Source of the DNA: Axinella damicornis
Taxonomy: Eukaryota; Porifera; Demospongiae; Axinellida; Axinellidae
Reading direction: 5' to 3'
Assembly (NCBI GenBank): GCA_963931865.1
Contig: OZ007517.1
Span: forward strand, 4,973,707 to 5,037,706
DNA: 64,000 nt
Part shown: piece after piece, positions 21,901-35,460 of the stretch
Layout of the letters: each line of letters opens with the position of its first letter
How positions within the stretch are numbered: the stretch's first letter is position 1
Program-made: the position numbers and the translations under genes
Notes under the pieces: model-generated
What the model was told of the DNA's origin: nothing
The model's input: the letters and a program-made list of their open reading frames with translations, nothing else
Databases searched by the model: none

Positions 21901-24900
21901 GACCCCGTGGGGGCCGGCCCCGTTGGGGCCGGGCCGGCCCGTGGGGGCCGGGCCGGCCCCGTGGGGGCCGGGCCGGCCCCGTGGGGGCCGGGCCGGCCCC
22001 GTGGGGGCCGGGCCGGCCCCGTGGGGGCCTGGCCGGCCCCTTGGGGGCCGGGCCGGCCCCGTGGGGTCCTGGCCGGCCCCGTGTGGGCCAAGTCGGCCCC
22101 GTGGGGGCCTGGCCGGCCCCGTGGGGGCCGGGTGGGCCCCGTGGGGGCCTGGCCAGCCCCGTGGGGGCCTGGCCGGCCCGGTCGGGGCCTGGCCGGCCCG
22201 GTGGGGGCCTGGCCGGCCCCGTGGGGGCCTGGCCGGCCCCGTGGGGGCCTGGCCGGCACCGTGGGGGCCTCGCCGGCACCGTGGGGGCCTGGCCGGCCCC
22301 GTGGGGGCCTGGCCGGCCCCGTCGGGGCCTGGCCGGCCCCGTGGGGGCCTTGCCGGCCCCGTGGGGGCCTGGCCGGCCCCGTGGGGGCCGGGCCGGCCCC
22401 GTGGGGGCCGGGCCGGCCCCGTGGGGGCCTGGCCGGCCCCTTGGGGGCCGGGCCGGCCCCATGGGGTCCTGGCCGGCCACGTGTGGGCCAAGTCGGCCCC
22501 GTGGGGGCCTGGCCGGCCCCGTGGGGGCCTGGCCGGCCCCGTGGGGGCCGGGTTGGCCCCGTGGGGGCCTGGCCAGCCCCGTGGGGGCCTGGCCGGCCCC
22601 GTCGGGGCCTGGCCGGCCCGGTGGGGGCCTGGCCGGCCCCGTGGGGGCCTGGCCGGCCCCGTGTGGTGCTGGCCGGCCCGGTGGGGGCCTGGCCGGCCCC
22701 GTGGGGGCCTGGCCGGCCCCGTGGGGGCCTGGCCGGCACCGTGGGGGCCTGGCCGGCCCCGTGGGGGCCTGGCCGGCCCCGTGGGGGCCGGGCCGGCCCC
22801 GTGGGGTCCTGGCCGGCCCCGTGGTGGCCATGCCGACCCCGTGGTGGCCGGGCCGGCCCCGTGGGGGCCTGGCCGGCCCCGTGGGGGCCTGGCCGGCCCC
22901 GTGGGGGCCTGGCCGGCCCCGTGGGGGCCTGGCCGGCCCCGTGGGGGCCTGGCCGGCCCCGTGGGGGCCTGGCCGGCCCCGTGGGGGCCTGGCCGGCCCC
23001 GTGGGGGCCTGGCCGGCCCCGTGGGGGCCTGGCCGGCACCGTGGGGGCCGGCCCCGTGGGGTCCTGTCCGGCCCCGTGGGGGCCAAGTCGGCCCCGTGGG
23101 GGCCTGGCCGGCCCCGTGGGGGCCGGGAGGGCCCCGTGGGGGCCTGGTTGGCCCCGTGGGGGCCTGGCCGGCCCCGTGGAGGCCTGGCCGGCCCCGTTGG
23201 GGCCTGGCCGGCCCAGTGGGGGCCTGGCCGGCCCCGTGGGGGCCTGGCCGGCCCGGTGGGGGCCTGGCCGACCCCGTGGGGGCCGGCCCCGTGGGGGCCG
23301 GGCCGGCCCGTGGGGGCCGGGCCGGCCCCGTGGGGGCCGGGCCGGCCCCGTGGGGGCCGGGCCGGCCCCGTGGGGGCCTGGCCGGCCCCTTGGGGGCCGG
23401 GCCGGCCCCGTGGGGTCCTGGCCGGCCCCGTGTGGGCCAAGTCGGCCCCGTGGGGGCCTGGCCGGCCCAGTGGGGGCCGGGTGGGCCCCGTGGGGGCCTG
23501 GCCAGCCCCGTGGGGGCCTGGCCGGCCCCGTCGGGGCCTGGCCGGCCCGGTGGGGGCCTGGCCGGCCCCGTGGGGGCCTGGCCGGCCCCGTGGGGGCCTG
23601 GCCGGCACCGTGGGGGCCTCGCCGGCACCGTGGGGGCTTGGCCGGCCCCGTGGGGGCCTGGCCGGCCCCGTCGGGGCCTGGCCGGCCCCGTGGGGGCCTT
23701 GCCGGCCCCGTGGGGGCCTGGCCGGCCCCGTGGGGGCCGGGCCGGCCCCGTGGGGGCCGGGCCGGCCCCGTGGGGGCCTGGCCGGCCCCTTGGGGGCCGG
23801 GCCGGCCCCATGGGGTCCTGGCCGGCCACGTGTGGGCCAAGTCGGCCCCGTGGGGGCCTGGCCGGCCCCGTGGGGGCCGGGTTGGCCCCGTGGGGGCCTG
23901 GCCAGCCCCGTGGGGGCCTGGCCGGCCCCGTCGGGGCCTGGCCGGCCCGGTGGGGGCCTGGCCGGCCCCGTGGGGGCCTGGCCGGCCCCGTGTGGTGCTG
24001 GCCGGCCCGGTGGGGGCCTGGCCGGCCCCGTGGGGGCCGGCCCGGCCCGTGGGGGCCGGCCCGGCCCGTGGGGGCCGGCCCGGCCCGTGGGGGCCGGCCC
24101 GGCCCGTGGGGGCCGGCCCGGCCCCGAGGGGGCCTGGCCGGCCCCGTGGTGGCCTGGCCGGCCCCGTGGGGGCCTGGCCGGCCCCGTGGGGTCCTGACCG
24201 GCCCCGTGGGGTCCTGGCCGGCCCCGTGGGGTCCTGGCCGGCCCCGTGGGGTCCTGGCCGGCCCCGTGGGGGCCTGGCCGGCCCCGTGGGGTCCTGGCCG
24301 GCCCCGTGGGGTCCTGACCGGCCCCGTGGGGTCCTGGCCGGCCCCGTGGGGTCCTGGCCGGCCCCGTGGGGTCCTGGCCGGCCCCGTGGGGGCCTGGCCG
24401 GCCCCGTGGGGTCCTGGCCGGCCCCTTGGGGGCCGGGTCGGCCCCGTGGGGGCCTGGCCGGCCCCGTGGGGGCCGGGAGGGCCCCGTGGGGGCCTGGCCG
24501 GCCCCGTGGGGGCCTGGCCGGCCTCGTGGGGGCCTGGCCGGCCCCGTGGGGGCCTGGCCGGCCCCGTGGGGGCCTGGCCGACCCGGTGGGGGCCTGGCCG
24601 GCCCCGTGGGGGCCGGCCCGGTCCGTGGGGGCCGGGCCGGCTCGTGGGGGCCGGGCCGGCCCCGTGGGGGCCGGGCCGGCCCCGTGGTGGCCTGGCCGGC
24701 CCCGTGGGGGCCTGGCCGGCCCCGTAGGGGCCTGGCCGGCCCCGTGGGGGCCTGGCCGGCCCCGTGGGGGCCTGGCCGGCCCCGTGGGGGCCTGGCCGGC
24801 CCCGTGGGGGCCTTGCCGGCCCCGTGGGGGCCTGGCCGGCCCCGTGGGGGCCGGGCCGGCCCCGTGGGGGCCGGGCCGGCCCCGTGGGGGTTGGGCCGGC

Positions 24901-27900
24901 CCCGTGGGGGCCTGGCCGGCCCCGTGGGGGCCGGGCCGGCCCCGTGGGGGCCGGGCCGGCCCCGTGGGGTCCTGGCCGGCCCCGTGGGGTCCTGGCCGGC
25001 CCCGTGGTGGCCTGGCCGACCCCGTGGTGGCCGGGCCGGCCCCGTGGGGGCCTGGCCGGCCCCGTGGGGGCCTGGCCGGCCCCGTGGGGGCCTGGCCGGC
25101 CCCGTGGGGGCCTGGCCGGCCCCGTGGGGGCCTGGCCGGCCCCGTGGTGGCCTGGCCGACCCCGTGGTGGCCGGGCCGGCCCCGTGGGGTCCTGGCCGGC
25201 CCCGTGGGGGCCGGGCCGGCCCCGTGGGGTCCTGGCCGGCCCCGTGGTGGCCTGGCCGACCCCGTGGTTGCCGGGCCGGCCCCGTGGGGGCCTGGCCGGC
25301 CCCGTGGGGGCCTGGCCGGCCCCGTGGGGGCCTGGCCGGCCCCGTGGGGGCCTGGCCGGCCCCGTGGGGGCCTGGCCGGCCCCGTGGGGGCCTGGCCGGC
25401 CCCGTGGGGGCCTGGCCGGCCCCGTGGGGGCCTGGCCGGCACCGTGGGGGCCTGTCCGGCCCCGTGGGGGCCTGGCCGGCACCGTGGGGGCCTGGCCGGC
25501 CCCGTGGGGGCCTGGCCGGCCCCGTGGGGGCCGGGCCGGCCCCGTGGGGTCCTGTCCGGCCCCGTGGGGGCCGGGTCGGCCCCGTGGGGGCCTGGCCGGC
25601 CCCGTGGGGGCCGGGAGGGCCCCGTGGGGGCCTGGTTGGCCCCGTGGGGGCCTGGCCGGCCCCGTGGGGTCCTGGCCGGCCCCGTCGGGGCCTGGCCGGC
25701 CCAGTGGGGGCCTGGCCGGCCCCGTGGGGGCCTGGCCGGCCCGGTGGGGGCCTGGCCGACCCCGTGGGGGCCGGCCCCGTTGGGGCCGGGCCGGCCCGTG
25801 GGGGCCGGGCCGGCCCCGTGGGGGCCGGGCCGGCCCCGTGGGGGCCGGGCCGGCCCCGTGGGGGCCTGGCCGGCCCCTTGGGGGCCGGGCCGGCCCCGTG
25901 GGGTCCTGGCCGGCCCAGTGTGGGCCAAGTCGGCCCCGTGGGTGCCTGGCCGGCCCCGTGGGGGCCGGGTGGGCCCCGTGGGGGCCTGGCCAGCCCCGTG
26001 GGGGCCTGGCCGGCCCCGTCGGGGCCTGGCCAGCCCCGTGGGGTCCTGGCCGGCCCCGTGGGGGCCTGGCCGGCCCCGTGGGGTCCTGGCCGGCCCCTTG
26101 GGGGCCGGGTCGGCCCCGTGGGGGCCTGGCCGGCCCCGTGGGGGCCGGGAGGGCCCCGTGGGGGCCTGGCCGGCCCCGTGGGGGCCTGGCCGGCCTCGTG
26201 GGGGCCTGGCCGGCCCCGTGGGGGCCTGGCCGGCCCCGTGGGGGCCTGGCCGGCCCGGTGGGGGCCTGGCCGGCCCCGTGGGGGCCGGCCCGGTCCGTGG
26301 GGGCCGGGCCGGCTCGTGGGGGCCGGGCCGGCCCCGTGGGGGCCGGGCCGGCCCCGTGGTGGCCTGGCCGGCCCCGTGGGGGCCTGGCCGGCCCCGTGGG
26401 GGCCTGGCCGGCCCCGTGGGGGCCTGGCCGGCCCCGTGGGGGCCTGGCCGGCCCCGTGGGGGCCTTGCCGGCCCCGTGGGGGCCTGGCCGGCCCCGTGGG
26501 GGCCGGGCCGGCCCCGTGGGGGCCGGGCCGGCCCCGTGGGGGTTGGGCCGGCCCCGTGGGGGCCTGGCCGGCCCCGTGGGGGCCGGGCCGGCCCCGTGGG
26601 GGCCGGGCCGGCCCCGTGGGGTCCTGGCCGGCCCCGTGGGGTCCTGGCCGGCCCCGTGGGGGCCTGGCCGGCCCCGTGGGGGCCTGGCCGGCCCCGTGGG
26701 GGCCTGGCCGGCCCCGTGGGGGCCTGGCCGGCCCCGTGGGGGCCTGGCCGGCCCCGTGGTGGCCTGGCCGACCCCGTGGTGGCCGGGCCGGCCCCGTGGG
26801 GTCCTGGCCGGCCCCGTGGGGGCCGGGCCGGCCCCGTGGGGTCCTGGCCGGCCCCGTGGTGGCCTGGCCGACCCCGTGGTTGCCGGGCCGGCCCCGTGGG
26901 GGCCTGGCCGGCCCCGTGGGGGCCTGGCCGGCCCCGTGGGGGCCTGGCCGGCCCCGTGGGGGCCTGGCCGGCCCCGTGGGGGCCTGGCCGGTACCGTGGG
27001 GGCCTGTCCGGCCCCGTGGGGGCCTGGCCGGCACCGTGGGGGCCTGGCCGGCCCCGTGGGGGCCTGGCCGGCCCCGTGGGGGCCGGGCCGGCCCCGTGGG
27101 GTCCTGTCCGGCCCCGTGGGGGCCGGGTCGGCCCCGTGGGGGCCTGGCCGGCCCCGTGGGGACCGGGAGGGCCCCGTGGGGGCCTGGTTGGCCCCGTGGG
27201 GGCCTGGCCGGCCCCGTGGGGTCCTGGCCGGCCCCGTCGGGGCCTGGCCGGCCCAGTGGGGGCCTGGCCGGCCCCGTGGGGGCCTGGCCGGCCCGGTGGG
27301 GGCCTGGCCGACCCCGTGGGGGCCGGCCCCGTTGGGGCCGGGCCGGCCCGTGGGGGCCGGGCCGGCCCCGTGGGGGCCGGGCCGGCCCCGTGGGGGCCTG
27401 GCCGGCCCCTTGGGGGCCGGGCCGGCCCCGTGGGGTCCTGGCCGGCCCAGTGTGGGCCAAGTCGGCCCCGTGGGTGCCTGGCCGGCTCCGTGGGGGCCGG
27501 GTGGGCCCCGTGGGGGCCTGGCCAGCCCCGTGGGGGCCTGGCCGGCCCCGTCGGGGCCTGGCCAGCCCCGTGGGGTCCTGGCCGGCCCCGTGGGGGCCTG
27601 GCCGGCCCCGTGGGGTCCTGGCCGGCCCCTTGGGGGCCGGGTCGGCCCCGTGGGGGCCTGGCCGGCCCCGTGGGGGCCGGGAGGGCCCCGTGGGGGCCTG
27701 GCCGGCCCCGTGGGGGCCTGGCCGGCCTCGTGGGGGCCTGGCCGGCCCCGTGGGGGCCTGGCCGGCCCCGTGGGGGCCTGGCCGGCCCGGTGGGGGCCTG
27801 GCCGGCCCCGTGGGGGCCGGCCCGGTCCGTGGGGGCCGGGCCGGCTCGTGGGGGCCGGGCCGGCCCCGTGGGGGCCGGGCCGGCCCCGTGGTGGCCTGGC

Positions 27901-29784
27901 CGGCCCCGTGGGGGCCTGGCCGGCCCCGTGGGGGCCTGGCCGGCCCCGTGGGGGCCTGGCCGGCCCCGTGGGGGCCTGGCCGGCCCCGTGGGGGCCTTGC
28001 CGGCCCCGTGGGGGCCTGGCCGGCCCCGTGGGGGCCGGGCCGGCCCCGTGGGGGCCGGGCCGGCCCCGTGGGGGTTGGGCCGGCCCCGTGGGGGCCTGGC
28101 CGGCCCCGTGGGGGCCGGGCCGGCCCCGTGGGGGCCGGGCCGGCCCCGTGGGGTCCTGGCCGGCCACGTGGGGTCCTGGCCGGCCCCGTGGTGGCCTGGC
28201 CGACCCCGTGGTGGCCTGGCCGGCCCCGTGGGGGCCTGGCCGGCCCCGTGGGGGCCTGGCCGGCCCCGTGGTGGCCTGGCCGACCCCGTGGTGGCCGGGC
28301 CGGCCCCGTGGGGGCCTGGCCGGCCCCGTGGGGGCCGGGCCGGCCCCGTGGGGTCCTGGCCGGCCCCGTGGTGGCCTGGCCGACCCCGTGGTGGCCGGGC
28401 CGGCCCCGTGGGGGCCTGGCCGGCCCCGTGGGGGCCTGGCCGGCCCCGTGGGGGCCTGGCCGGCCCCGTGGGGGCCTGGCCGGCCCCGTGGGGGCCTGGC
28501 CGGCCCCGTGGGGGCCTGGCCGGCCCCGTGGGGGCCTGGCCGGCCCCGTGGGGGCCTGGCCGGCCCCGTGGGGGCCTGGCCGGCCCCGTGGGGGCCTGGC
28601 CGGCCCCGTGGGGGCCTGGCCGGCACCGTGGGGGCCTGGCCGGCCCCGTGGGGGCCTGGCCGGCCCCGTGGGGGCCGGGCCGGCCCCGTGGGGTCCTGTC
28701 CGGCCCCGTGGGGGCCGGGTCGGCCCCGTGGGGGCCTGGCCGGCCCCGTGGGGGCCGGGAGGGCCCCGTGGGGGCCTGGTTGGCCCCGTGGGGGCCTGGC
28801 CGGCCCCGTGGGGGCCTGGCCGGCCCCGTCGGGGCCTGGCCGGCCCAGTGGGGGCCTGGCCGGCCCCGTGGGGGCCTGGGCGGCCCGGTGGGGGCCTGGC
28901 CGACCCCGTGGGGGCCGGCCCCGTTGGGGCCGGGCCGGCCCGTGGGGGCCGGGCCGGCCCCGTGGGGGCCGGGCCGGCCCCGTGGGGGCCGGGCCGGCCC
29001 CGTGGGGGCCTGGCCGGCCCCTTGGGGGCCGGGCCGGCCCCGTGGTGTCCTGGCCGGCCCAGTGTGGGCCAAGTCGGCCCCGTGGGTGCCTGGCCGGCCC
29101 CGTGGGGGCCGGGTGGGCCCCGTGGGGGCCTGGCCAGCCCCGTGGGGGCCTGGCCGGCCCCGTCGGGGCCTGGCCGGCCCGGTGGGGGCCTGGCCGGCCC
29201 CGTGGGGGCCTGGCCGGCCCCGTGGGGGCCTGGCCGGCCCGGTGGGGGCCTGGCCGGCCCCGTGGGGGCCGGCCCGGCCCGTGGGGGCCGGGCCGGCCCG
29301 TGGGGGCCAGGCCGGCCCCGAGGGGGCCTGGCCGGCCCCGTGGTGGCCTGGCCGGCCCCGTGGGGGCCTGGCCGGCCCCGTGGGGGCCTGGCCGGCCCCT
29401 TGGGGTCCTGACCGGCCCCGTGGGGTCCTGGCCGGCCCCGTGGGGTCCTGGCCGGCCCCGTGGTGTCCTGGCCGGCCCCGTGGGGGCCTGGCCGGCCCCG
29501 TGGGGGCCTGGCCGGCCCCGTGGGGGCCTGGCCGGCCCCGTGGGGGCCTGGCCGGCCCCGTGGGGGCCTGGCCGGTCCCGTGGGGGCCTGGCCGGCCCCG
29601 TGGGGGCCGGGTCGGCCCCGTGGGGGCCTGGCCGGCCCCGTGGGGACCGTGAGGGCCCCGTGGGGGCCTGGCCGGCCCCGTGGAGGCCTGGCCGGCCTCG
29701 TGGGGGCCTGGCCGGCCCCGTGGGGGCCTGGCCGGCCCCGTGGGGGCCTGGCCGGCCCGGTGGGGGCCTGACCGGCCCCGTGGG
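21901..29784 (+). repeat. Higher-order repeat family of about 1.4-2.5 kb
   Basis: A distinctive block, GACCCCGTGGGGGCCGGCCC followed by a truncated GGCCCGTGGGGG unit, starts at 21,901, 23,270, 25,758, 27,310 and 28,902. A second marker, GGCCGGCCCGGTCCGTGG, starts at 24,611, 26,283, 27,815 and 29,785. Between markers the order of variant units matches closely. For example a GGGGGTTGGGCCGG unit lies near 24,888, 26,540 and 28,070, and a GGGAGGGCCCC unit near 25,613, 27,165 and 28,757. Copies differ mainly by loss or gain of whole units: the offset between the copies at 24,611 and 26,283 falls from 1,672 to 1,552 to 1,531 bp along their length. Confidence 0.85.
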
Positions 29785-32700
29785 GGCCGGCCCGGTCCGT
29801 GGGGGCCGGGCCGGCTCGTGGGGGCCGGGCCGGCCCCGTGGGGGCCTGGCCGGTCCCGTGGGGGCCTGGCCGGCACCGTGGGGGCCTCGCCGGCACCGTG
29901 GTGGCCTAGCCGGCCCCGTGGGGGCCTGGCCGGCCCCGTGGGGGCCTGGCCGGCCCCGTGGGGGCCTGGCCGGCCCCGTGGGGGCCTGGCCGGCCCCGTG
30001 GGGGCCTGGCCGGCCCCGTGGGGGCCGGGCCGGCCCCGTGGGGGCCGGGCCGGCCCCGTGGGGGCCGGGCCGGCCCCGTGGGGGCCGGGCCGGCCCCGTG
30101 GGGGTTGGGCCGGCCCCGTGGGGGCCTGGCCGGCCCCGTGGGGGCCGGGCCGGACCCGTGGGGGCCGGGCCGGCCCCGTGGGGTCCTGGCCAGCCCCGTG
30201 GGGTCCTGGCCGGCCCCGTGGGGTCTTGGCCGGCCCCGTGGTGGCCTGGCCGACCCCGTGGTGGCCGGGCCGGCCCCGTGGGGGCCTGGCCGGCCCCGTG
30301 GGGGCCTGGCCGGCCCCGTGGGGGCCTGGCCGGCCCCGTGGGGGCCTGGCCGGCCCCGTCGGGGCCTGGCCGGCCCCGTGGGGGCCTGGCCGACCCGGTG
30401 GGGGCCTGGCCGGCCCCGTCGGGGCCGGCCCGGCCCGTGGGGGCCGGGCCGGCTCGTGGGGGCCGGGCCGGCCCCGTGGGGGCCTGGCCGGCCCCTTGGT
30501 GGCCTGGCCGGCCCCGTGGGGGCCTGGCCGGCCCCGTGGGGGCCTGGCCGGCCCCGTGGGGGCCTGGCCGGTCCCGTGGGGGCCTGGCCGGCACCGTGGG
30601 GGCCTCGCCGGCACCGTGGGGGCCTGGCCGGCCCCGTGGGGGCCTGGCCGGCCCCGTGGGGGCCTGGCCGACCCCGTGGGGGCCTTGCCGGCCCCGTGGG
30701 GGCCTGGCCGGCCCCGTGGGGGCCGGGCCGGCCCCGTGGGGGCCTGGCCGGCCCCGTGGGGGCCGGGCCGGCCCCGTGGGGGCCGGGCCGGCCCCGTGGG
30801 GTTCTGGCCGCCCCGTGGGGTCCTGGCCAACCCCGTGGGGTCCTGGCCGGCCCCGTGGGGTCCTGGCCGGCCCCGTGGTGGCCTGGCCGGCTTCGTGGTG
30901 GCCGGGCCGGCCCCGTGGGGGCCTGGCCGGCCCCGTGGGGGCCTGGCCGGCCCCGTGGAAGCCTGGCCGGCCCCGTGGGGGCCTGGCCGGCCCCGTGGGG
31001 GCCTGGCCGGCCCCTTGGGGGCCTGGCCGGCCCCGTGGGGGCCTGGCCGGCACCGTGGGGGCCTCGCCGGCACCGTGGGGGCCTGGCCGGCCCCGTGGGG
31101 GCCTGGCCGGCCCCGTGGGGGCCGGGCCGGCCCCGTGGGGTCCTGGCCGGCCCCGTGGGGGCCGGGTCGGCCCCGTGGGGGCCTGGCCGGCCCCGTGGGG
31201 GCTGGAAGGGCCCCGTGGGGGCCTGGCCGGCCCCGTGGGGGCCAGGCCGGCCTCGTGGGGGCCTGGCCGGCCCCGTGGGGGCCTGGCCGGCCCCGTCGGG
31301 GCCTGGCCGGCCCCGTCGGGGCCTGGCCGGCCCCGTGGGGGCCTGGCCGACCCGGTGGGGGCCTGGCCGGCCCCGTCGGGGCCGGCCCGGCCCGTGGGGG
31401 CCGGGCCGGCTCGTGGGGACCGGGCCGGCCCCGTGGGGGCCTGGCCGGCCCCGTGGTGGCCTGGCCGGCCCCGTGGGGGCCTGGCCGGCCCCGTGGGGGC
31501 CTGGCCGGCCCCGTGGGGGCCTGGCCGGTCCCGTGGGGGCCTGGCCGGCACCGTGGGGGCCTGGCCGGCACCGTGGGGGCCAGGCCGGCCCCGTGGGGGC
31601 CTGGCCGGCCCCGTGGGGGCCTGGCCGGCCCCTTGGGGGCCTGGCCGGCCCCGTGGGGGCCTGGCCGGCCCCGTGGGGGCCTTGCCGGCCCCGTGGGGGC
31701 CTGGCCGGCCCCGTGGGGGCCGGGCCGGCCCCGTGGGGGCCTGGCCGGCCCCGTGGGGGCCGGGCCGGCCCCGTGGGGGCCGGGCCGGCCCCGTGGGGTT
31801 CTGGCCGGCCCCGTGGGGTCCTGGCCAACCCCGTGGGGTCCTGGCCGGCCCCGTGGGATCCTGGCCGGCCCCGTGGTGGCCTGGCCGGCTTCGTGGTGGC
31901 CGGGCCGGCCCCGTGGGGGCCTGGCCGGCCCCGTGGGGGCCTGGCCGGCCCCGTGGGGGCCTGGCCGGCCCCGTGGGGGCCTGGCCGGCCCCTTGGGGGC
32001 CTGGCCGGCCCCGTGGGGGCCTGGCCGGCACCGTGGGGGCCTCGCCGGCACCGTGGGGGCCTGGCCTGCCCCGTGGGGGCCTGGCCGGCCCCGTGGGGTC
32101 CTGGCCGGCCCCGTGGGGTCCTGGCCGGCCCCGTGGGGTCCTGGCCGGCCCCGTGGGGTCCTGGCCGGCCCCGTGGGGTCCTGGCCGGCCCCGTGGGGTC
32201 CTGGCCGGCCCCGTGGGGTCCTGGCCGGCCCCGTGGTGGCCTGGCCGGCCCCGTGGTGGTTGGGCCGGCCCCGTGGGGGCCTGGCAGGCCCCGTGGGGGC
32301 CTGGCCGGCCCCGTGGGGTCCTGGCCGGCCCCGTGGGGGCCTGGCCGGCCCCGTGGGGGCCTGGCCGGCCCCGTGGGGGCCTGGCCGGCCCCGTGGGGTC
32401 CTGGCCGGCCCCGTGGGGGCCTGGCCGGCCCCGTGGGGGCCTGGCCGGCCCCGTGGGGGCCTGGCCGGCCCCGTGGGAACCTGGCCGGCCCCGTGGGGGC
32501 CTGGCCGGCCACGTGGGGGCCTGGCCGGCCCCGTGGGGGCCTGTCCGGCCCCGTGGGTGCCTGGCCGGCCCCGTGGGTGCCTGGCCGGCCCCGTGGTGGC
32601 CTGACCGGCCCCGTGGGGGCCGGGTCGGCCCCGTAGGGGCCGGGCCGGCCCCGTGGGGGCCGGTCCGGCCCCGTGGGGGCCGGGCCGGCCCCGTGGGGTC

Positions 32701-34299
32701 CTGGCCGGCCCCGTGGGGTCCTGGCCGGCCCCGTGGGGTCCTGGCCGGCCCCGTGGTGGCCTGGCCGGCCCCGTGGTGGTGGGCCGGCCCCGTGGGGGCC
32801 TGGCAGGCCCCGTGGGGGCCTGGCCGGCTCCGTGGGGGCCTGGCCGGCCCCGTGGGGACCTGGCCGGCCCCGTGGGGTCCTGGCCGGCCCCGTGGGGGCC
32901 TGGCCGGCTCCGTGGGGGCCTGGCCGGCCCCGTGGGGGCCTGGCCGGCCCCGTGGGGGCCTGGCCGGCCTTGTGGGGGCCGGGCCGGCCCCGTGGGGGCC
33001 GGGCCGGCCCCGTGGGGGCCGGGCCGGCCCCGAGGGGGCCGGGCCGGCCCCTTGGGGGCCGGACCGGCCCCGTGGGGGCCGGGCCGGCCCCGTGGGGTCC
33101 TGACCGGCCCCGTAAGGTCCTGGCCGGCCCCGTGGGGTCCTGGCCGGCCCCGTGGGGTCCTGGCCGGCCCCGTGGGGTCCTGGCCGGCCCCGTGGTGGCC
33201 TGGCCGGCCCCGTGGGGGCCGGGCCGGCCCCGTGGGGTCCTGACCGGCCCCGTGGGGTCCTGGCCGGCCCCGTGGGGTCCAGGCCGGCCCCGTGGGGTCC
33301 TGGCCGGCCCCGTGGGGTCCTGGCCGGCCCCGTGGTGGCCTGGCCGGCCCCGTGGTGGCCGGGCCGACCCCGTGGGGGCCTGGCCGACCCCGTGGGGGCC
33401 TGGCCGGCCCCGTGGGGGCCTGGCCGGCCGCGTGGGGGCCTGGCCGGCCCCGTGGGGTCCTGGCCGGCCCCGTGGGGTTTTGGCCGGCCCCGTGGGGTCC
33501 TGGCCGGCCCCGTGGTGGCCTGGCCGGCCCCGTGGTGGCCGGGCCGGCCCCGTGGGGGCCTGGCCGGCCCCGTGGGGGCCTGGCCGGCCCCGTGGGGGCC
33601 TGGCCGGCCCCGTGGGGGCCTGGCCGGCCCCGTCGGGGCCTGGTCGGCCCCGTGGGGGCCTGGCCGGCCCCGTGGGGGCCTGGCCGGCCCGGTGGGGGCC
33701 TGGCCGGCCCCGTGCGGGCCGGGTTGGCCCGTGGGGGCCGGGCCGGCTCCGTGGGGGCCTGGCCGGCCTTGTGTGGGCCGGGCCGGCCCCGTGGGGGCCT
33801 GGCCGGCACCGTGGGGTCCAGGCCGGCCCCGTGGGGGCCGGGCCGGCCCCGTGGGGTCCGGGCCGGCCCCGTGGGGGCCAGGCCGGCCCCGTGGGGGCCG
33901 GGCCGGCCCCTTGGGGTCCTGACCGGCCCCGTGGGGTCCTGGCCGGCCCCGTGGTGTCCTGGCCGGCCCCGTGGTGGCCTGGCCGGCCCCGTGGGGGCCT
34001 GGCCGGCCACGTGGGGGCCTGGCCCGCCCCGTGGGGGCCTGGCCGGCCCCGTGGGAGCATGGCCGGCCCCGTGGGGGCCTGGCCGGCCCCGTGGGGGCCG
34101 GGCCGGCCCCGTGGGGGCCTGGCCGGCCCGGTGGGGGCAGGGCCGGCCCCATGGGGGCCGGGCCGGCACCGTGGGGTCCGGGCCGGCCCCGTCGGGGCCG
34201 GGCCGGCCCCGTGGGGTCCTGGCCGGCCCCGTGGGGTCTTGGCCGGCCCCGTGGTGTCCTGGCCGGCCCCGTGGTGGCCTGGCCGGCCCCGTGGGGGCC

Positions 34300-35460
34300 T
34301 GGCCGGCCCCGTGGGGGCCTGGCCGGCCCCGTGGGGGCCTGGCCGGCCCCGTGGGGGCCTGGCCGGCTCCGTGGGGGCCTGGCCGGCACCGTGGGGGCCT
34401 CGCCGGCACCGTGGGGGCCTGGCCGGCCCCGTGGGGTCCTGGCCGGCCCCGTGGTGTCCTGGCCGGCCCCGTGGTGGCCTGGCCGGCCCCGTGGGGGCCT
34501 GGCCGGCCCCGTGGGGGCCTGGCCGGCCCCGTGGGGGCCTGGCCGGCCCCGTGGGGGCCTCGCCGGCACCGTGGGGGCCTGGCCGGCCCCGTTGGGGCCT
34601 GGCCGGCCCCGTGGGGGCCTGGCCGGCCCCGTGGGGGCCTGGCCGGCCCCGTGGGGGCCTGGTCACCCCCGTGGGGGCCTGGCCGGCCCCGTGGGGGCCG
34701 GGCCGGCACCGTGGGGTCCGGGCCGGCCTCGTCGGGTCCGGGCCGGCCCCGTGGGGTCCTGGCCGGCCCCGTGGGGTCCTGGCCGGCCCCGAGGTGTCCT
34801 GGCCGGCCCCGTGGTGGCCTGGCCGGCCCCGTGGGGGCCTGGCCGGCCCCGTGGGGGCCTGGCCGGCCCCGTGGGGGCCTGGCCGGCCCCGTGGGGGCTT
34901 GGCCAGCTCCGTGGGGGCCTGGCCGGCACCGTGGAAGCCTCGCCGGCACCGTGGGGGCCTGGCCGGCCCCGTGGGGGCCTGGTCAACCCCGTGGGGGCCT
35001 GGCCGGCCCCGTGGGGGCCGGGCCGGCACCGTGGGGTCCGGGCCGGCCTCGTCGGGGCCGGGCCGGCCCCGTGGGGTCCTGGCCGGCCCCGTGGGGTCCT
35101 GGCCGGCCCCGTGGTGTCCTGGCCGGCCCCGTGGTGGCCTGGCCGGCCCCGTGGGGGCCTTGTCGGCCCCGTGGGGGCCTGGCCGGCCCCGTGGGGGCCT
35201 GGCCGGCCCCGTGGGGGCCTGGCCGGCCCCGTGGGGGCCTGGCCGGCTCCGTGGGGGCCTGGCCGGCACCGTGGAAGCCTCGCCGGCACCGTGGGGGCCT
35301 GGCCGGCCCCGTGGGGGCCTGGCCGGCCCCGTGGGGGCCTGGTCACCCCCGTGGGGGCCTGGCCGGCCCCGTGGGGGCCGGGCCGGCACCGTGGGGTCCG
35401 GGCCGGCACCGTGGGGTCCGGGCCGGCACCGTGGGGTCCAAGCCGGCCTCGTCGGGGCCG
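34300..35460 (+). repeat. Higher-order repeat of 320-360 bp
   Basis: A block marked by GGTCACCCCC or GGTCAACCCC starts at 34,661, 34,981 and 35,341, giving steps of 320 and 360 bp (16 and 18 units). It contains a GGCACCGTGGGGTCCGGGCC unit followed by a CTCGTCGGG unit, and the second and third copies share a CACCGTGGAAGCCTCGCC unit. About three and a half copies are present. Confidence 0.8.

Noticed and set aside
18405..34949. Open frame of more than 5,500 codons on the minus strand, and many others above 1,000 codons on both strands, all Gly/Pro/Arg/Ala-rich
   Set aside because: The satellite strand has no A, so no frame on either strand can contain a stop. All frames of a strand read the same 20-residue cycle, frames overlap heavily on both strands, and nothing resembles a domain, signal peptide or splice structure.
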